Both the position numbers and the translations under genes were made by a program. DNA of 64,000 nt. It comes from Gemmatimonadota bacterium (lineage in GTDB: Bacteria; Gemmatimonadota; Gemmatimonadetes; Gemmatimonadales; GWC2-71-9). The stretch covers positions 100,661 to 164,660 of the forward strand of contig JAKLGU010000005.1 of NCBI GenBank assembly GCA_022710485.1, read 5' to 3'. Each line of letters starts with the position of its first letter. The stretch's first letter is position 1. Below, piece by piece: positions 8,922-18,700 of the stretch. The notes beneath the pieces are model-generated. The model saw only the letters and a list, made by a program, of their open reading frames with translations. It searched no databases and was not told the origin of the DNA.

Positions 8922-10361
8922 TTACTGGACGCCCGATGCCCCGAAGAAATTCACGCCCAGCCAACGACCCACATCGACGACGCCGTCCGCGGTCAGGATG
9001 TCCTGCCAGTCCGGCCTGGAGACCTCGGTGAGGTCGTTGGTGTAAATCATCTGGAACTCGCCCAGGTTGTTCTTGTCCACGAAAATAAAGTACCGGTCCT
9101 TCTGCTTCGTGTATCGCCAGACCTGGTACGGCGGCGCGGTGCCCACCGACACCCGGTCGAGAAACTCGTCGTACGGCCCGTACTTCGCGTAGATCCGGCC
9201 CCGGTCGGTCCGCCAGCCGGGCGTGGTGCGCCGGCCCCCGACCCTGAACTGCTGGTTGGCGTAGGCCACCGCCTCGTAGAAGTTCTCGCGCGTCTCGTTC
9301 CGCGCCACGCCCGGGCTGAGGTCCCGCCTGGTCCAGAACTCCGTGAGCCATCGCCGCTTGGCGTCGACGCTCAGGTCCTTGTACAGGTTCAGCCCGTCCG
9401 CCGGGGCCGTGATGTAGAGCAAGGGTCCGGCGGCGCTGTCCAGCTGCGCCTCGCTCATCGCGGCAAAGTACCCCGCGTCGGTCCGTTGCTCCTGCTCCAT
9501 CCTCGCCGCTTCCTTGGCGAGGGTTTCCTCGAGACCCGCCATGGTCAGCGGTTGTTCCCGCTCCGAGGACGTTCCGCCCAGGGCCACCGTGACCACCATC
9601 GTGTAACTGCCCTCGGGGAGCCCGGTCAGGTCCAGCTGCCCCTTCAGCACCCCTCCGCCGGCCGGCACATTCACCGCGGCGGGCGGCGTCTTGAAGATCG
9701 TCTTCCCGGTGCCGTCGCGGACGGAGGCCGACAACGTGCCGCTGGCCGGGTCCGCGCTGTACGCCTCGATCAGGTAGAAGGCCTGGCTCCGAAGCGGCGT
9801 CAGGTGCAGTTCCACCGCTCCCGTGACCAGCGCGTTGCCGACCCGCAGCTCGCCTGGCTGCGGCACCGTGTCGCCTGGGGCGGCCATCCGGATTTCCGGC
9901 GACAGCAGCAGGTCCGACACTGGCGGCGGCGACCGGAATCCCTCAATGGCCGCCTTGGCGAACGCCTTCCTCCCCGTCACGCTGTCCTCGACGGTAATCT
10001 CGAGGACGTACGACCCGGGAAGCACCGGGAACTCCAGCATTTCCAGCCCCATCACGCCCGGCCTCGCGACGGCCTTCGAAATCCTGTTCGTCCAACTCTC
10101 CTGGAGCAGCCCGAGTCCGGTGGAATCGGACACCTTCACGGTCACCGCATAGGTGACCAGGTCGTTGGGGCCGGAGGCGCCGTCTCCCGCGAACAGCACG
10201 TACGGGATCTGCACGAACGCCTTGACCAGCGTCTGGCGGGTCTCGGCCCGGTAGAACCGGACCGCCCGGACCGCCATCACGTCTTCAGTCTGCCGCTCAC
10301 CGATCCGGGTCGGGGCGGCCAGTACGCCGGCCGCGAGAGCGAGCGAAAACCAACGTACCAT
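8922..10361 (-). CDS. GWxTD-domain protein
   Basis: A 479-residue secreted protein; ATG 10361 follows AGGAG and opens a signal peptide (MVRWFSLALAAGVLAAP). Residues ~35-290 are beta-rich with a FN3-like character. The C-terminal third has the GWxTD-domain pattern: RRWLTEFWTRRDLSPGVARNE, then REKFYEAV-like RENFYEAVAYANQQF, then TDRGRIYAKYGPYDEF. GWxTD proteins occur in Bacteroidota, Gemmatimonadota and relatives, usually with outer-membrane genes; their function is unknown. Here the gene follows the PorV-like gene by 49 bp, which supports a shared outer-membrane task. Confidence 0.82.
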   Translation of the reverse strand: MVRWFSLALAAGVLAAPTRIGERQTEDVMAVRAVRFYRAETRQTLVKAFVQIPYVLFAGDGASGPNDLVTYAVTVKVSDSTGLGLLQESWTNRISKAVARPGVMGLEMLEFPVLPGSYVLEITVEDSVTGRKAFAKAAIEGFRSPPPVSDLLLSPEIRMAAPGDTVPQPGELRVGNALVTGAVELHLTPLRSQAFYLIEAYSADPASGTLSASVRDGTGKTIFKTPPAAVNVPAGGGVLKGQLDLTGLPEGSYTMVVTVALGGTSSEREQPLTMAGLEETLAKEAARMEQEQRTDAGYFAAMSEAQLDSAAGPLLYITAPADGLNLYKDLSVDAKRRWLTEFWTRRDLSPGVARNETRENFYEAVAYANQQFRVGGRRTTPGWRTDRGRIYAKYGPYDEFLDRVSVGTAPPYQVWRYTKQKDRYFIFVDKNNLGEFQMIYTNDLTEVSRPDWQDILTADGVVDVGRWLGVNFFGASGVQ

Positions 10362-10410
10362 TGTGCTCCTGGGCAGTGGCGGCCTGGGCCGCCACCGTCG
10401 CATCCGCCAG

Positions 10411-11532
10411 TTACCAGCCGATGCTGAACGTGAAGAAGTTGGTCGAGCCGAGAATGCCCATGTACTTCCAGGCGTAGTCGAAGCCCAGGTTGAACGTCTC
10501 GGTCGTGTACGACAGGCCGCCGCCGATGGCGGTGCCCTGGTAGCCGGCCTCTTCGTTCAGCTGGCTGCCCGGGACGTCGGTGTCCGCGTTGGCGGAGGCG
10601 TAGCTGTAGCTGCCCCGCACGGCGCCGTTGAAGTTGCTGCCCCCCATCTGCGGGAAGGCGAACTCCGTGCCGAATACGAACCCGGCCTTGGTGTTGTTCG
10701 GCTGGTTGAAGTCGGCCAGCAGGGTCCACCGGGTGCTTTCCTTGGCGATGATGTCGTACGCCACGGCCACGGTGAACGTCGTCGGCAGCGAGAACGCCTT
10801 GGTCCGGTAGGAGCCGGGCTGCGGGTTGCTCGGGACCCCCTCCTCACCCTCGGCCGGTTCCCGCGGGACGCCCACGTTGAGCGCGTCGCCGCTGTAGCTG
10901 AGGTTGCTGCCGAGGTTCTGGATGACGAAGGAGAACTTGATCGGGTGGTTGTTCAGCGCCGAATGGAAGTTGGTGCCGAAGTCCACCGCGAAGGCGCTCC
11001 CGCTGACTTCGCCGAGCTGGTCGAACACGCCCTTGGCGGTGATGCCCGCCGAGAAGCGGTCCGAGAAGTTTTCGGCGTAGGTGAGTCCGAGGTAGGACTC
11101 GCTGACGGAGTAGACGCCGCCGGTGCCGTCGGGCAGGTCCACCGTGTACTCCGGCTGGTCCTTGAACCCGAAGGTGCCGAGGTGGAGGCCGACCGCCCGG
11201 GCGCCGCCCGAGAAGGGGAAGGCCAGGCCGCCCCAGCTGTACCGGGTGTCCGCCACGTACGAGTACGTGCTGATGAGCGCCCCGGGGCGCTCCATCATCG
11301 AAATGCCGGCCGGATTGTAGTACAGGGCCGAGACGTCGTTGGCGATGGCCTGGAAGGCGTTGCCGAGCGCGGCGCCGCGGGCGCTGGCGCCGAGGAGAAG
11401 GAACTCTCCCGACGTCGTGCCGTACGGCGTGTTGTCCGCGTTGATCTCGGATTCCTGGGCCGCGAGGGCCAGGGGGAACCCGCCGACCAGCAGCCCCGCC
11501 AGGGCCAACCCATGCGCAGTGTGCCGCTTCAT
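10411..11532 (-). CDS. PorV/PorQ-family outer-membrane protein
   Basis: A 373-residue beta-barrel protein with signal peptide ending LALAAQ. The N-terminal block after cleavage (GEFLLLGASARGAALGNAFQAIANDVSALYYNPAGI) is the PorV/PorQ and FadL-like signature. The remainder alternates short beta strands and ends with the aromatic C-terminal FTFSIGW (terminal Trp), as in outer-membrane proteins. In type IX secretion, PorV shuttles cargo from the translocon to the attachment complex. That role is inferred here from family and from the adjacent cargo-like gene (11594-15625). A 10-bp hairpin lies in the preceding gap. Confidence 0.85.
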   Translation of the reverse strand: MKRHTAHGLALAGLLVGGFPLALAAQESEINADNTPYGTTSGEFLLLGASARGAALGNAFQAIANDVSALYYNPAGISMMERPGALISTYSYVADTRYSWGGLAFPFSGGARAVGLHLGTFGFKDQPEYTVDLPDGTGGVYSVSESYLGLTYAENFSDRFSAGITAKGVFDQLGEVSGSAFAVDFGTNFHSALNNHPIKFSFVIQNLGSNLSYSGDALNVGVPREPAEGEEGVPSNPQPGSYRTKAFSLPTTFTVAVAYDIIAKESTRWTLLADFNQPNNTKAGFVFGTEFAFPQMGGSNFNGAVRGSYSYASANADTDVPGSQLNEEAGYQGTAIGGGLSYTTETFNLGFDYAWKYMGILGSTNFFTFSIGW

Positions 11533-11559
11533 AAGTATTCTGTCTCCTGGATGCGGGAT

Positions 11560-11582
11560 GTGGGGGGAAGCGTTCCCCCCAC
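11560..11582 (-). promoter_or_regulatory. Intercistronic G/C hairpin between cargo and PorV-like genes
   Basis: A perfect 10-bp stem (GTGGGGGGAA / TTCCCCCCAC) with 3-nt loop GCG lies between the stop at 11594 and the PorV-like start at 11532. It has no U-tract, so it looks more like an mRNA processing or stability element, or partial attenuator, than a full terminator. Confidence 0.5.
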
Positions 11583-11593
11583 CCCCGGCGTGG

Positions 11594-14500
11594 CTACTTG
11601 GCGAAGTTGACGATCGTCATGCGCCCGATGTGGCGCGCACTGCCCGATTCGACGTGATAGAAGTACACACCGCTGGCGACGACCTGGTTGTTCCGGTTAC
11701 GGACGTTCCAGTCGAGCATGCCGCCGTTTTCCGAGGCCTCGTAGTTGAGCACCCGGACCAGCACCCCGCTCGACGAGTAGATGCGGATCGTCGCCTGCAG
11801 CGGGAGGTTCACGAACTTGATGACCTTGGCCGTGTAGTCCACCTCGTATTCGTCGGTGACGTAATACGGGTCCGGCACGGTGTGGATGGTCGAGAGGTCC
11901 AGGTTCGACGCGGACGCGGTAAAGTCGTTGACCACGTCGTACTGCACCCCCATCGTGGCTCCAATGGCCGTGAAGTTCCGGTTGGCCGCCACGAAGGAGT
12001 ACGGGCCGCGGTTCCCGGACTGGCCGGTGCCGTTGCCGCCGTAGATGATGCCGGAATAGGTCCGGAGGGACCAGACCGTGCCGGCGGCGGGCAGCGCGGG
12101 CATCGAGAAGCCGGAGATGCTGCCGGCCAGGTACATGAAGAACCCGCCCTCCGCCTGGATGTTCGCCGGATTGCGGTCCGACAGCGTGGCGGTGGCCGAC
12201 TGGTTGTTGCCCGACCCGAAGGCGATGGCACCGAGCTGCGCGGTGTTGCTCAGCGTGAACGGCGCCGCCGCGGTGCAAGGCCAGAAGTTCTGCGGCAGCA
12301 CCAGCCCCGAGCGAAGCGGCTCGACGCAGGTGAAGTCGCTGGTCGTGACCACGGTCGGCCGGTTGTCGAAGCCGCCGGCGCCCTGGTTGGCGGTGTTCAG
12401 GATGCCCCACCCGCCGTCCACGTCCGTGCTCTGGAAGGGCACGAGCACGTTGTGGGTCACGTCGATGACGGAGTCGATGACACCGCCAGTGCCCCAGTAG
12501 ACGTTGAAGTCCGCGGCGCGGGTTACCGTCGACAAGGCCTCGCCGATGTTGCGGTACTCACGGTTGTACATGTTGAGCGACAACGGCTGGTAGACCGTGG
12601 TCACCCCGGCGAGCTGGCCGGCGTTGTTGAAGCCGCCGGTGGTGCCGTTGGCGGCGCACGCCGTGACCGTCGCGCCACCGGTGCCGCAGGCGCCGGAGGT
12701 CGGGTTGGCCCGGACCTCGTTGTTCTGCGGCGAGGGGCCGTCGAACCAGCGGATGCCGTTGTAGTTGGTGCCCGTGACGCCCGCCGGCATGTCCGGCGTG
12801 GTGTACCCGGGCTCCTGCAACTGGCTGCCCAGGCCCCAGTCGCCCGAATTCGGGCCGCTGGTGAGCGTCGGCTGGAAGAGTGCACTCAGCGACCCGTAGG
12901 TGGCGTCGCCGCCGTACATCGAAGCGAGGTCGGCGTCGATTTCCGGACCGGCGAAGTACACGTCGGTCGAGACGTCCACCCCGAGGTCCTGTGCGAGCGG
13001 GACCGCCAGCTGGAAGTCGTCCACCGGATTGCCGTTGGACAGGGTGAAGTAGTACACCCCCGGGATGGCCGGCGCGCCGCCGCCGCAGCAGCCGGACAGG
13101 TCAACGTTGCCCATGTCCATGCTGTCGAGCGTGACGGCCAGTGCTCCGGAGGCGCCCACCACCTGGCTGGCGAATCCGACGAAGCCGAGGTGGACCGTCG
13201 CCGGCGGGAAGGGCCCGGTGAAGGTGCCGTTCAGGTTCATGCCAGGCGTCTTCGGGAAGACGAGGCTCTGGTTGGTGGTGTTGGGCTGGCCAGGGGCGCG
13301 CGACCCGCCGAACATGCCCGGCGTGAGGGTGCCGGTTTGCACCAGGTTCGACGCCAGGGCCTGCGGGATGACCGACTGGGTGCCGGACTTCGGCGATTCC
13401 AGGCTGGTCGGGCCCGAGGACCAGGAGTTCACGTCGAACGCCGTGACCACGTAGAAGTACCGGAAGTTGTTCCGGACGCCGTTGTCCACGTAGATGTACG
13501 GGACGCCGGTGTTGGTCATCGGCGGCAGGCCGGAATCGTCGCCGGTCACGACCGTGTCCGTCTTGGTGGTGTACGCCAGGCCGGTAGCCAGCTCGATCCG
13601 GTTGCCGAACCGTGTCATCACGAAGGGGCTGACGATGTTGTTCGGGTTCGACACGGTGCGCGGCACGCCAGGCGCGACAGGCGAGTACGCCACCGGGCAG
13701 TCGATGTTGATGATGAGTTCCGGGGCGCAGGTGTCCAGCGGGTTGACCACGCCGTCGTAGTCGTCGTAGATGGTGCCGGCGAAGTCGAACTGCGCGATGA
13801 GCGCCAGCTCGTCCGGGCTGTCCACGCGGCCGCGGTAGATCCGGTAGCCTTCGACGTCGAACTCACGATAGTTCGGGTCGTAGAGGGCGCTGGCCGGGTC
13901 GGAGGCGATGGCGTAGTACGGGTCGCCGCCGGCTTCCGACGGGGACGCCTGCCACACCACGGTGACCTGGTTGTTGCTCGGGATCAGGAAGAACTTCGGT
14001 GCGTCCGGCGCGAACGGCAGGAGGAACTTCGCGTCAAAGACGGCCTGGGCCGTGTAGGACTTGCCGAGCAGGGAGTTCGGCACGACGGTCCATTCCGGGC
14101 CGGCAGTACCGGCCTGCTCGTAGAGGCCGCTGGCGTCGAGGTCGGTGGCCGAGATGTACCCGGTGATGCTGTCCACCATGTTGACGCCGCCCACCATCGC
14201 GGCCGGGACGCCGAGGAGCGTCGGGTCGCCGGGCTTCACGTTGCCGCCGCCGCAGGTCGGGCCCGGGGCGGGGCAGCCACCGGTGGCCACCGGCGCGGCG
14301 AAGATGTACGCCACGACGATGGAACCCTGGCCGCCCGGGGGCAGCGACAGGCCGGTGGAGGACTGGAAGAACCGCATGTCGGCGGCCTGCGTGTTGTTGA
14401 TCCAGCAGATGCGGGTCTGCGACGGGAGCCCGGTGTTGCAGGGCTGGTCGCCGGCCGGCACCGAGATGTTGCCGGACAGGTAGCGCCACAGCTGGATCGC

Positions 14501-15625
14501 GTTCTGGGGGTCGTTGAAGGCGCCCGGGAACGGCGAGCCGTTGACGGTGTTCGAGAAGAGCTGAATGGCGCCGGGGCCCGTCGGGCTCTTCAGGTACTTG
14601 ATGCCCGCGAAGCCGGCGCCGGGCATGAAGGGCGCGCCGAAGATGGTCGGATCGTAGGGAAGCCAGGAATCTTCGCCGGCGAACGTCTGGACGTAGGTGT
14701 AGCCCAGGGCGAACGGCAGGTTGACGCTGGAGTAGTTGGTGCCGGACGAGGCCACGTCCATGTCCGTGGCGAACGCCGCGTACAGGTTGTCGATCGTGTA
14801 CCCGTCGGTGGGCAGGGACACGTTGAAGGTGGCGTTGTTCTTGGCCTGGAACTCCTGCGCCTTGTCGACGAGGATCGACACCATTTCAGGCCGGATGTTG
14901 ACGTAGTCGGCCGGGTTGGTGGTCGTGACGTTGTAGAACGTGTAGATGAAGTAGATGATGTCTTCGTTGCCGGTCGGGAAGTTCCACCCCATGCCGCGGG
15001 TCTCGACCACGATCCCGAGCGGGTGCTTGCGGCCGGCGTTGAGCGCCGGGTCGCCGTCCCACGACATCCACCAGACGTCGCCCTGCGACGCCTGCTTGCG
15101 GCGCTCCGAAGCGGTGCCGGTCAGGAGCGGGTTGAAGAGGTCCGCCGCCTCGTCGCCGAAGGGGACGTACCCCGCCAGCGGGAGGTTGGAGAAGTCGTCG
15201 GAGTTTGAGGTGTTGTAGATCGGCTCCACCTGGGTGCCGTGCTGCGTCGTCCCCTTCGGGTCGAAGAAGAACGCGCCGGTCGTGTCGCCGGCCCAGGGGC
15301 CGCCGTCAGCGCCGACGACGCCGGCCAGCTGCAGGCCGGAGTTGAAGATGTACTGGTCCGCCGTGCCCTTCGGCCAATACCCGCCGCCGATGGTGGAGGA
15401 GTTGGTGGAGTCGACGCAGACCTGGCCGTCGGACGACAGGCCGCAGTAGACCCGGTTGATCGTCATGGCGCCCAGGGGACGCGCGAAGAGCCGGAAGCCC
15501 CTGGCCGTCGACTTCTTGGCCCCCGGTTCCGGCTTGGCCATGGCGGACGACGGCAAGGCCGCCGCGAGCGCCAGAGCCAGCAGGCTCGCCAGGATGACGC
15601 CCCTCTTACGGAATGGTGAGTGCAT
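11594..15625 (-). CDS. Giant secreted protein with FlgD/type IX-like C-terminal sorting domain
   Basis: 1343 residues. ATG 15625 has AGAGG upstream and a clear signal peptide (MHSPFRKRGVILASLLALAL to about residue 30). The body is beta-rich with many Gly/Asn/Asp-rich loops and a FN3-like stretch near residue 555 (APKFFLIPSNNQVTVVWQAS). The last ~75 residues (VKFVNLPLQATIRIYSSSGV, LDWNVRNRNNQVVASGVYFY, HIGRMTIVNFAK) match the FlgD-like/type A CTD seen in type IX secretion cargo. It is encoded between its likely TonB receptor partner and the PorV-like gene. A surface or secreted substrate-capture protein is my best inference. No enzyme motif was found. Confidence 0.75.
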   Translation of the reverse strand: MHSPFRKRGVILASLLALALAAALPSSAMAKPEPGAKKSTARGFRLFARPLGAMTINRVYCGLSSDGQVCVDSTNSSTIGGGYWPKGTADQYIFNSGLQLAGVVGADGGPWAGDTTGAFFFDPKGTTQHGTQVEPIYNTSNSDDFSNLPLAGYVPFGDEAADLFNPLLTGTASERRKQASQGDVWWMSWDGDPALNAGRKHPLGIVVETRGMGWNFPTGNEDIIYFIYTFYNVTTTNPADYVNIRPEMVSILVDKAQEFQAKNNATFNVSLPTDGYTIDNLYAAFATDMDVASSGTNYSSVNLPFALGYTYVQTFAGEDSWLPYDPTIFGAPFMPGAGFAGIKYLKSPTGPGAIQLFSNTVNGSPFPGAFNDPQNAIQLWRYLSGNISVPAGDQPCNTGLPSQTRICWINNTQAADMRFFQSSTGLSLPPGGQGSIVVAYIFAAPVATGGCPAPGPTCGGGNVKPGDPTLLGVPAAMVGGVNMVDSITGYISATDLDASGLYEQAGTAGPEWTVVPNSLLGKSYTAQAVFDAKFLLPFAPDAPKFFLIPSNNQVTVVWQASPSEAGGDPYYAIASDPASALYDPNYREFDVEGYRIYRGRVDSPDELALIAQFDFAGTIYDDYDGVVNPLDTCAPELIINIDCPVAYSPVAPGVPRTVSNPNNIVSPFVMTRFGNRIELATGLAYTTKTDTVVTGDDSGLPPMTNTGVPYIYVDNGVRNNFRYFYVVTAFDVNSWSSGPTSLESPKSGTQSVIPQALASNLVQTGTLTPGMFGGSRAPGQPNTTNQSLVFPKTPGMNLNGTFTGPFPPATVHLGFVGFASQVVGASGALAVTLDSMDMGNVDLSGCCGGGAPAIPGVYYFTLSNGNPVDDFQLAVPLAQDLGVDVSTDVYFAGPEIDADLASMYGGDATYGSLSALFQPTLTSGPNSGDWGLGSQLQEPGYTTPDMPAGVTGTNYNGIRWFDGPSPQNNEVRANPTSGACGTGGATVTACAANGTTGGFNNAGQLAGVTTVYQPLSLNMYNREYRNIGEALSTVTRAADFNVYWGTGGVIDSVIDVTHNVLVPFQSTDVDGGWGILNTANQGAGGFDNRPTVVTTSDFTCVEPLRSGLVLPQNFWPCTAAAPFTLSNTAQLGAIAFGSGNNQSATATLSDRNPANIQAEGGFFMYLAGSISGFSMPALPAAGTVWSLRTYSGIIYGGNGTGQSGNRGPYSFVAANRNFTAIGATMGVQYDVVNDFTASASNLDLSTIHTVPDPYYVTDEYEVDYTAKVIKFVNLPLQATIRIYSSSGVLVRVLNYEASENGGMLDWNVRNRNNQVVASGVYFYHVESGSARHIGRMTIVNFAK

Positions 15626-15661
15626 TGCATCCTCTCTCAGATGGATACTGTTCGGCTGGAC

Positions 15662-15697
15662 GGGGGGACGGCGCCGTTCGGCGCGCCGGCCCCCCCC
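15662..15697 (-). promoter_or_regulatory. Intercistronic hairpin after the TonB receptor gene
   Basis: A G6/C6 outer stem encloses CGGCGC (15669-15674) paired with GCGCCG (15683-15688), in the 89-bp gap between the receptor stop and the cargo gene start. No U-tract. It could tune the receptor to cargo expression ratio. Confidence 0.4.
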
Positions 15698-15714
15698 GCC
15701 GTGGATCGTTCACG

Positions 15715-18700
15715 CTAGAAATTGAGCTCCAACCCAAGCCGCAGGCGCCGGGGCGCGGCGGTGAAGTTCGCCTCGCTGCGGCCCGAGTAGTAGAACGCTT
15801 CCGACGCGCGGCGCTGTTCGGACAGGGTGAAGACGCCGTCGCCGTTGCCGAAGCGCTCCTCGGCCCGGACCAGGTACACGCAGTTCGGGGCGGCCGCGTT
15901 GCCGTCCTGGGTCACCCAGTTGCCGCAGGCGCCCGGGGTCGGCAGGAACATGTCGCCGTTCTCGAGGTCGTAGCTGTTCGAGGCGATGGCCTCGTCGGCG
16001 TAGCCCGCCGAGTCGCCGGACCAGGTTTCCTGGAGTTCGGTCGCGTTCTCGATGCTGTTGTTCTCGGCGAACACGGTCGTGGTGTTGGTGAAGTTGAAGA
16101 CGTTACGCGCGTCCAGGTACGCCGTGAGGTCCACGCCGCCGAACCGGAAGCCCTTGGTGAGGCGGAGGTCGGCGTTCCGGAAGGTCGGGAGGCGTGAGCC
16201 GTTGACGTCGCCCTCGAACTGCCGGGCGCAGACCTGCGTCGAGAGCACCGACTCGTTGCCGGTTTCCACCGGGCAGCGGGTGTATGCGGTGCCGCTGGCC
16301 ACCCGGAAGGTCGCGAAGATGCCGACGTTCTGGAGGATGGCGCCGGTCGTGGTGCCGGAGTTCCACTGGTTCGGGAACGTGACCGAGAACGATCCGGCCA
16401 GGTTGTGCGGCCGGGTGTAGGTCGTCGGCAGGTACGCCGACGGCGGCGGGTCGTTACCGCCGGAGATCTGGTTCACGATCCGCGAGCCGAAGTTGATGTA
16501 CGTGAACGGATCGGAGCCGGTGTTCTTGGCGTCGCTGAAGGAGTACGCCAGCGTGCCGTTGAAGAGGCTGCCGATGCGCTTGTCGAGCCGGATGTCGAAC
16601 CCACGGTAGTTGCCGTAGTCCTGGTTCGTCATCATCCGGATGTCCTGGTTCTGCAGCTTGAGCGGGTCGTACAGCGACAGCAGGCGGCCCGCCTGGTTCG
16701 ACTGGGCGTCGCGGTTGTACGCCGAGAAGTCGAGGACGAAGTCGTCCGAGAAGGCGTGCCGGATGCCGAACTCGAAGGTGATCGTCTTGCCGAAGTCCAG
16801 GTCCGACCCGTAGACGTGGTTGGTGTTCGTCACGGAGAGGTCGGTGTTGATGCCGCCGAGGACCAGCGCGAAGTCCGGCGGCTGGACCTGGTGGGCGTAG
16901 GAGAACCGCATGTTGGTGCGGTCGCTCACCGGGAACGACACCTGGATGTGCGGGGAGATGTAGTCGTGGGACTGGTCCTCGACGTAGATCTCCTCGAGCG
17001 AGGCCGCGACGTCGTTCGGGTCGTAGAGCGGGTTGCTCGAGATCCGGACGGTCGGCTGGCACGCGCCCGTCGAGTCGCAGTACTGCGGGTGCGACGCGTT
17101 GGAGTTGTAGTAGTCGTACCGGAGGCCGGCCACGAGCACCACGTCGCCGAGGTCGAGCCGGTCTTCGGCGTACCCGGTGTACGAGGTGGGCTTCTCCATG
17201 TAGAAGTCGGAGAAGGCCTGGCTCGTCATCTGGGACGAGTACGACTTGATGTCATAGCCGGTGTAGCCGCCGCCGATCTTGAGGCGGTTGTACCGGTCCA
17301 CCTGCCAGTCGAGGGCCGCCGCGCCGATGAACCGGTTTTCCTGGTTCAGGAAGAGCCGGCCGGTCGGGCCGCCGGCCTCGGAGAAGCCGAGGAGGCCGTA
17401 GGCGTTGTTCCGCCACTTGTCCACCAGCGCGTACTGCGCGGTGTTCTCGTAGTCGTACGGCCCGCGCCGGGAGCCGGCCTTGTTCTGCTGGAAGTTGTCC
17501 AGCAGTTCCTGGTTGAGCGGGAAGTTGTCGAAGTCGAACGTGTACTTGAGCGGCGAGAGCATGAAGCCGCCCCACGGGTCGCGGGAGTTCACCTCGGACT
17601 CGCGGGTGAGCGGCGACTGGATGAACTCGTCCTGCTGGTAGGACAGGGTCACGTCGAGCGCCAGGGCGCGCGACGACGACTTGGCCAGGTTCTGCGTCCA
17701 CCCGAGGGTGTAGACCTGGTTGGTGCCCGTGTTGCCGAAGATCTGCTGCGGGTTGTACAGGTTCGCGTAGGTGAAGTTGCGACCCTGCGCCTGGCTGGCG
17801 TTGGCGCTCAGGAAAAGGCGCGAGCCGGAGCCGTACGTGTAGTTGAGCTTGCCCGTCAGCTGGTACGCCGAGTTGGCCGTGCCGGGCAGCCGGATGCCCT
17901 GACAGTCGAGCCCGTAGTTGTCGGCGATGTCCGGGTTGGAGTTGTCCTTGATGTTGATGCCGGCGTACGACATCGTCTCGTCGCACTTGCCGGTGTACAC
18001 CGCGAACTCCTGCACGTTGACGTACGTGGTGTCGGAGTAGGCGTTGTTCTTCACGCTCGGGACGGCCACGGTCGTGTCGGTCCCGGCCACGGTGAAGTAC
18101 GGGGAGTTCTCCCGGTTCTGGCCGGTGCCGGCGGAGGCGTTGCCCTCGATGTTGCCGCCGATGAAGAACGTCAGGTTCGACACGATCGGGCCGCTCAGGC
18201 TGGCGGTGACCCGGTTGAAGCCGAGGCTGACGCTGTTGCCGAAGAGTTCGTCGGACTCGTAGCCGACGGCGCCGCTGAACTTGTCGCCGCCGGTGCGGGT
18301 CGAGATCGAGATGACGCCCGACTGCGCGCCGCCGAACGCGGCCGAGGAGGCGCCGGTCGTGATGGAGGCGTCTTCGAAGGCGTTGGTGGAGACACCGAGC
18401 GAGTTGCCGCCGGCCACCCCTGACCACGTGAAGCCGGTGCCGCGGTTGCCCGCGCCGATCGGCACGCCGTCGACGTACACGCTCTGCTCGTCCGTCCGTC
18501 CGCCGCGGATCGAGAGGGTGCCGCCGCCCGTGCTCGCCACGACGCCCGGCTGCAGCGCCAGGACGTTGACGATGCGGTCCGCCGGCAGGTTGTCGGCGTA
18601 GTCGCCCTCGACGTTCTGCTTAGTGGTGACCGCGTCGCGGGGGACCAGCTCGTTCTGCGCGGCGACGACCGTGATCTCGGTGACCTCGACCGGCGTGGAC

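Noticed and set aside
11339..15208. 1289-codon plus-strand frame opposite the giant secreted protein and PorV-like genes
   Set aside because: Composition is Arg/Gly/Val/His-rich without motifs; the minus-strand frame has signal peptide, sorting domain and ribosome site. High GC leaves antisense frames open.
16405..18423. 672-codon plus-strand frame inside the TonB receptor gene
   Set aside because: Shadow of the receptor; Val/Arg/Gly-rich, no motifs.
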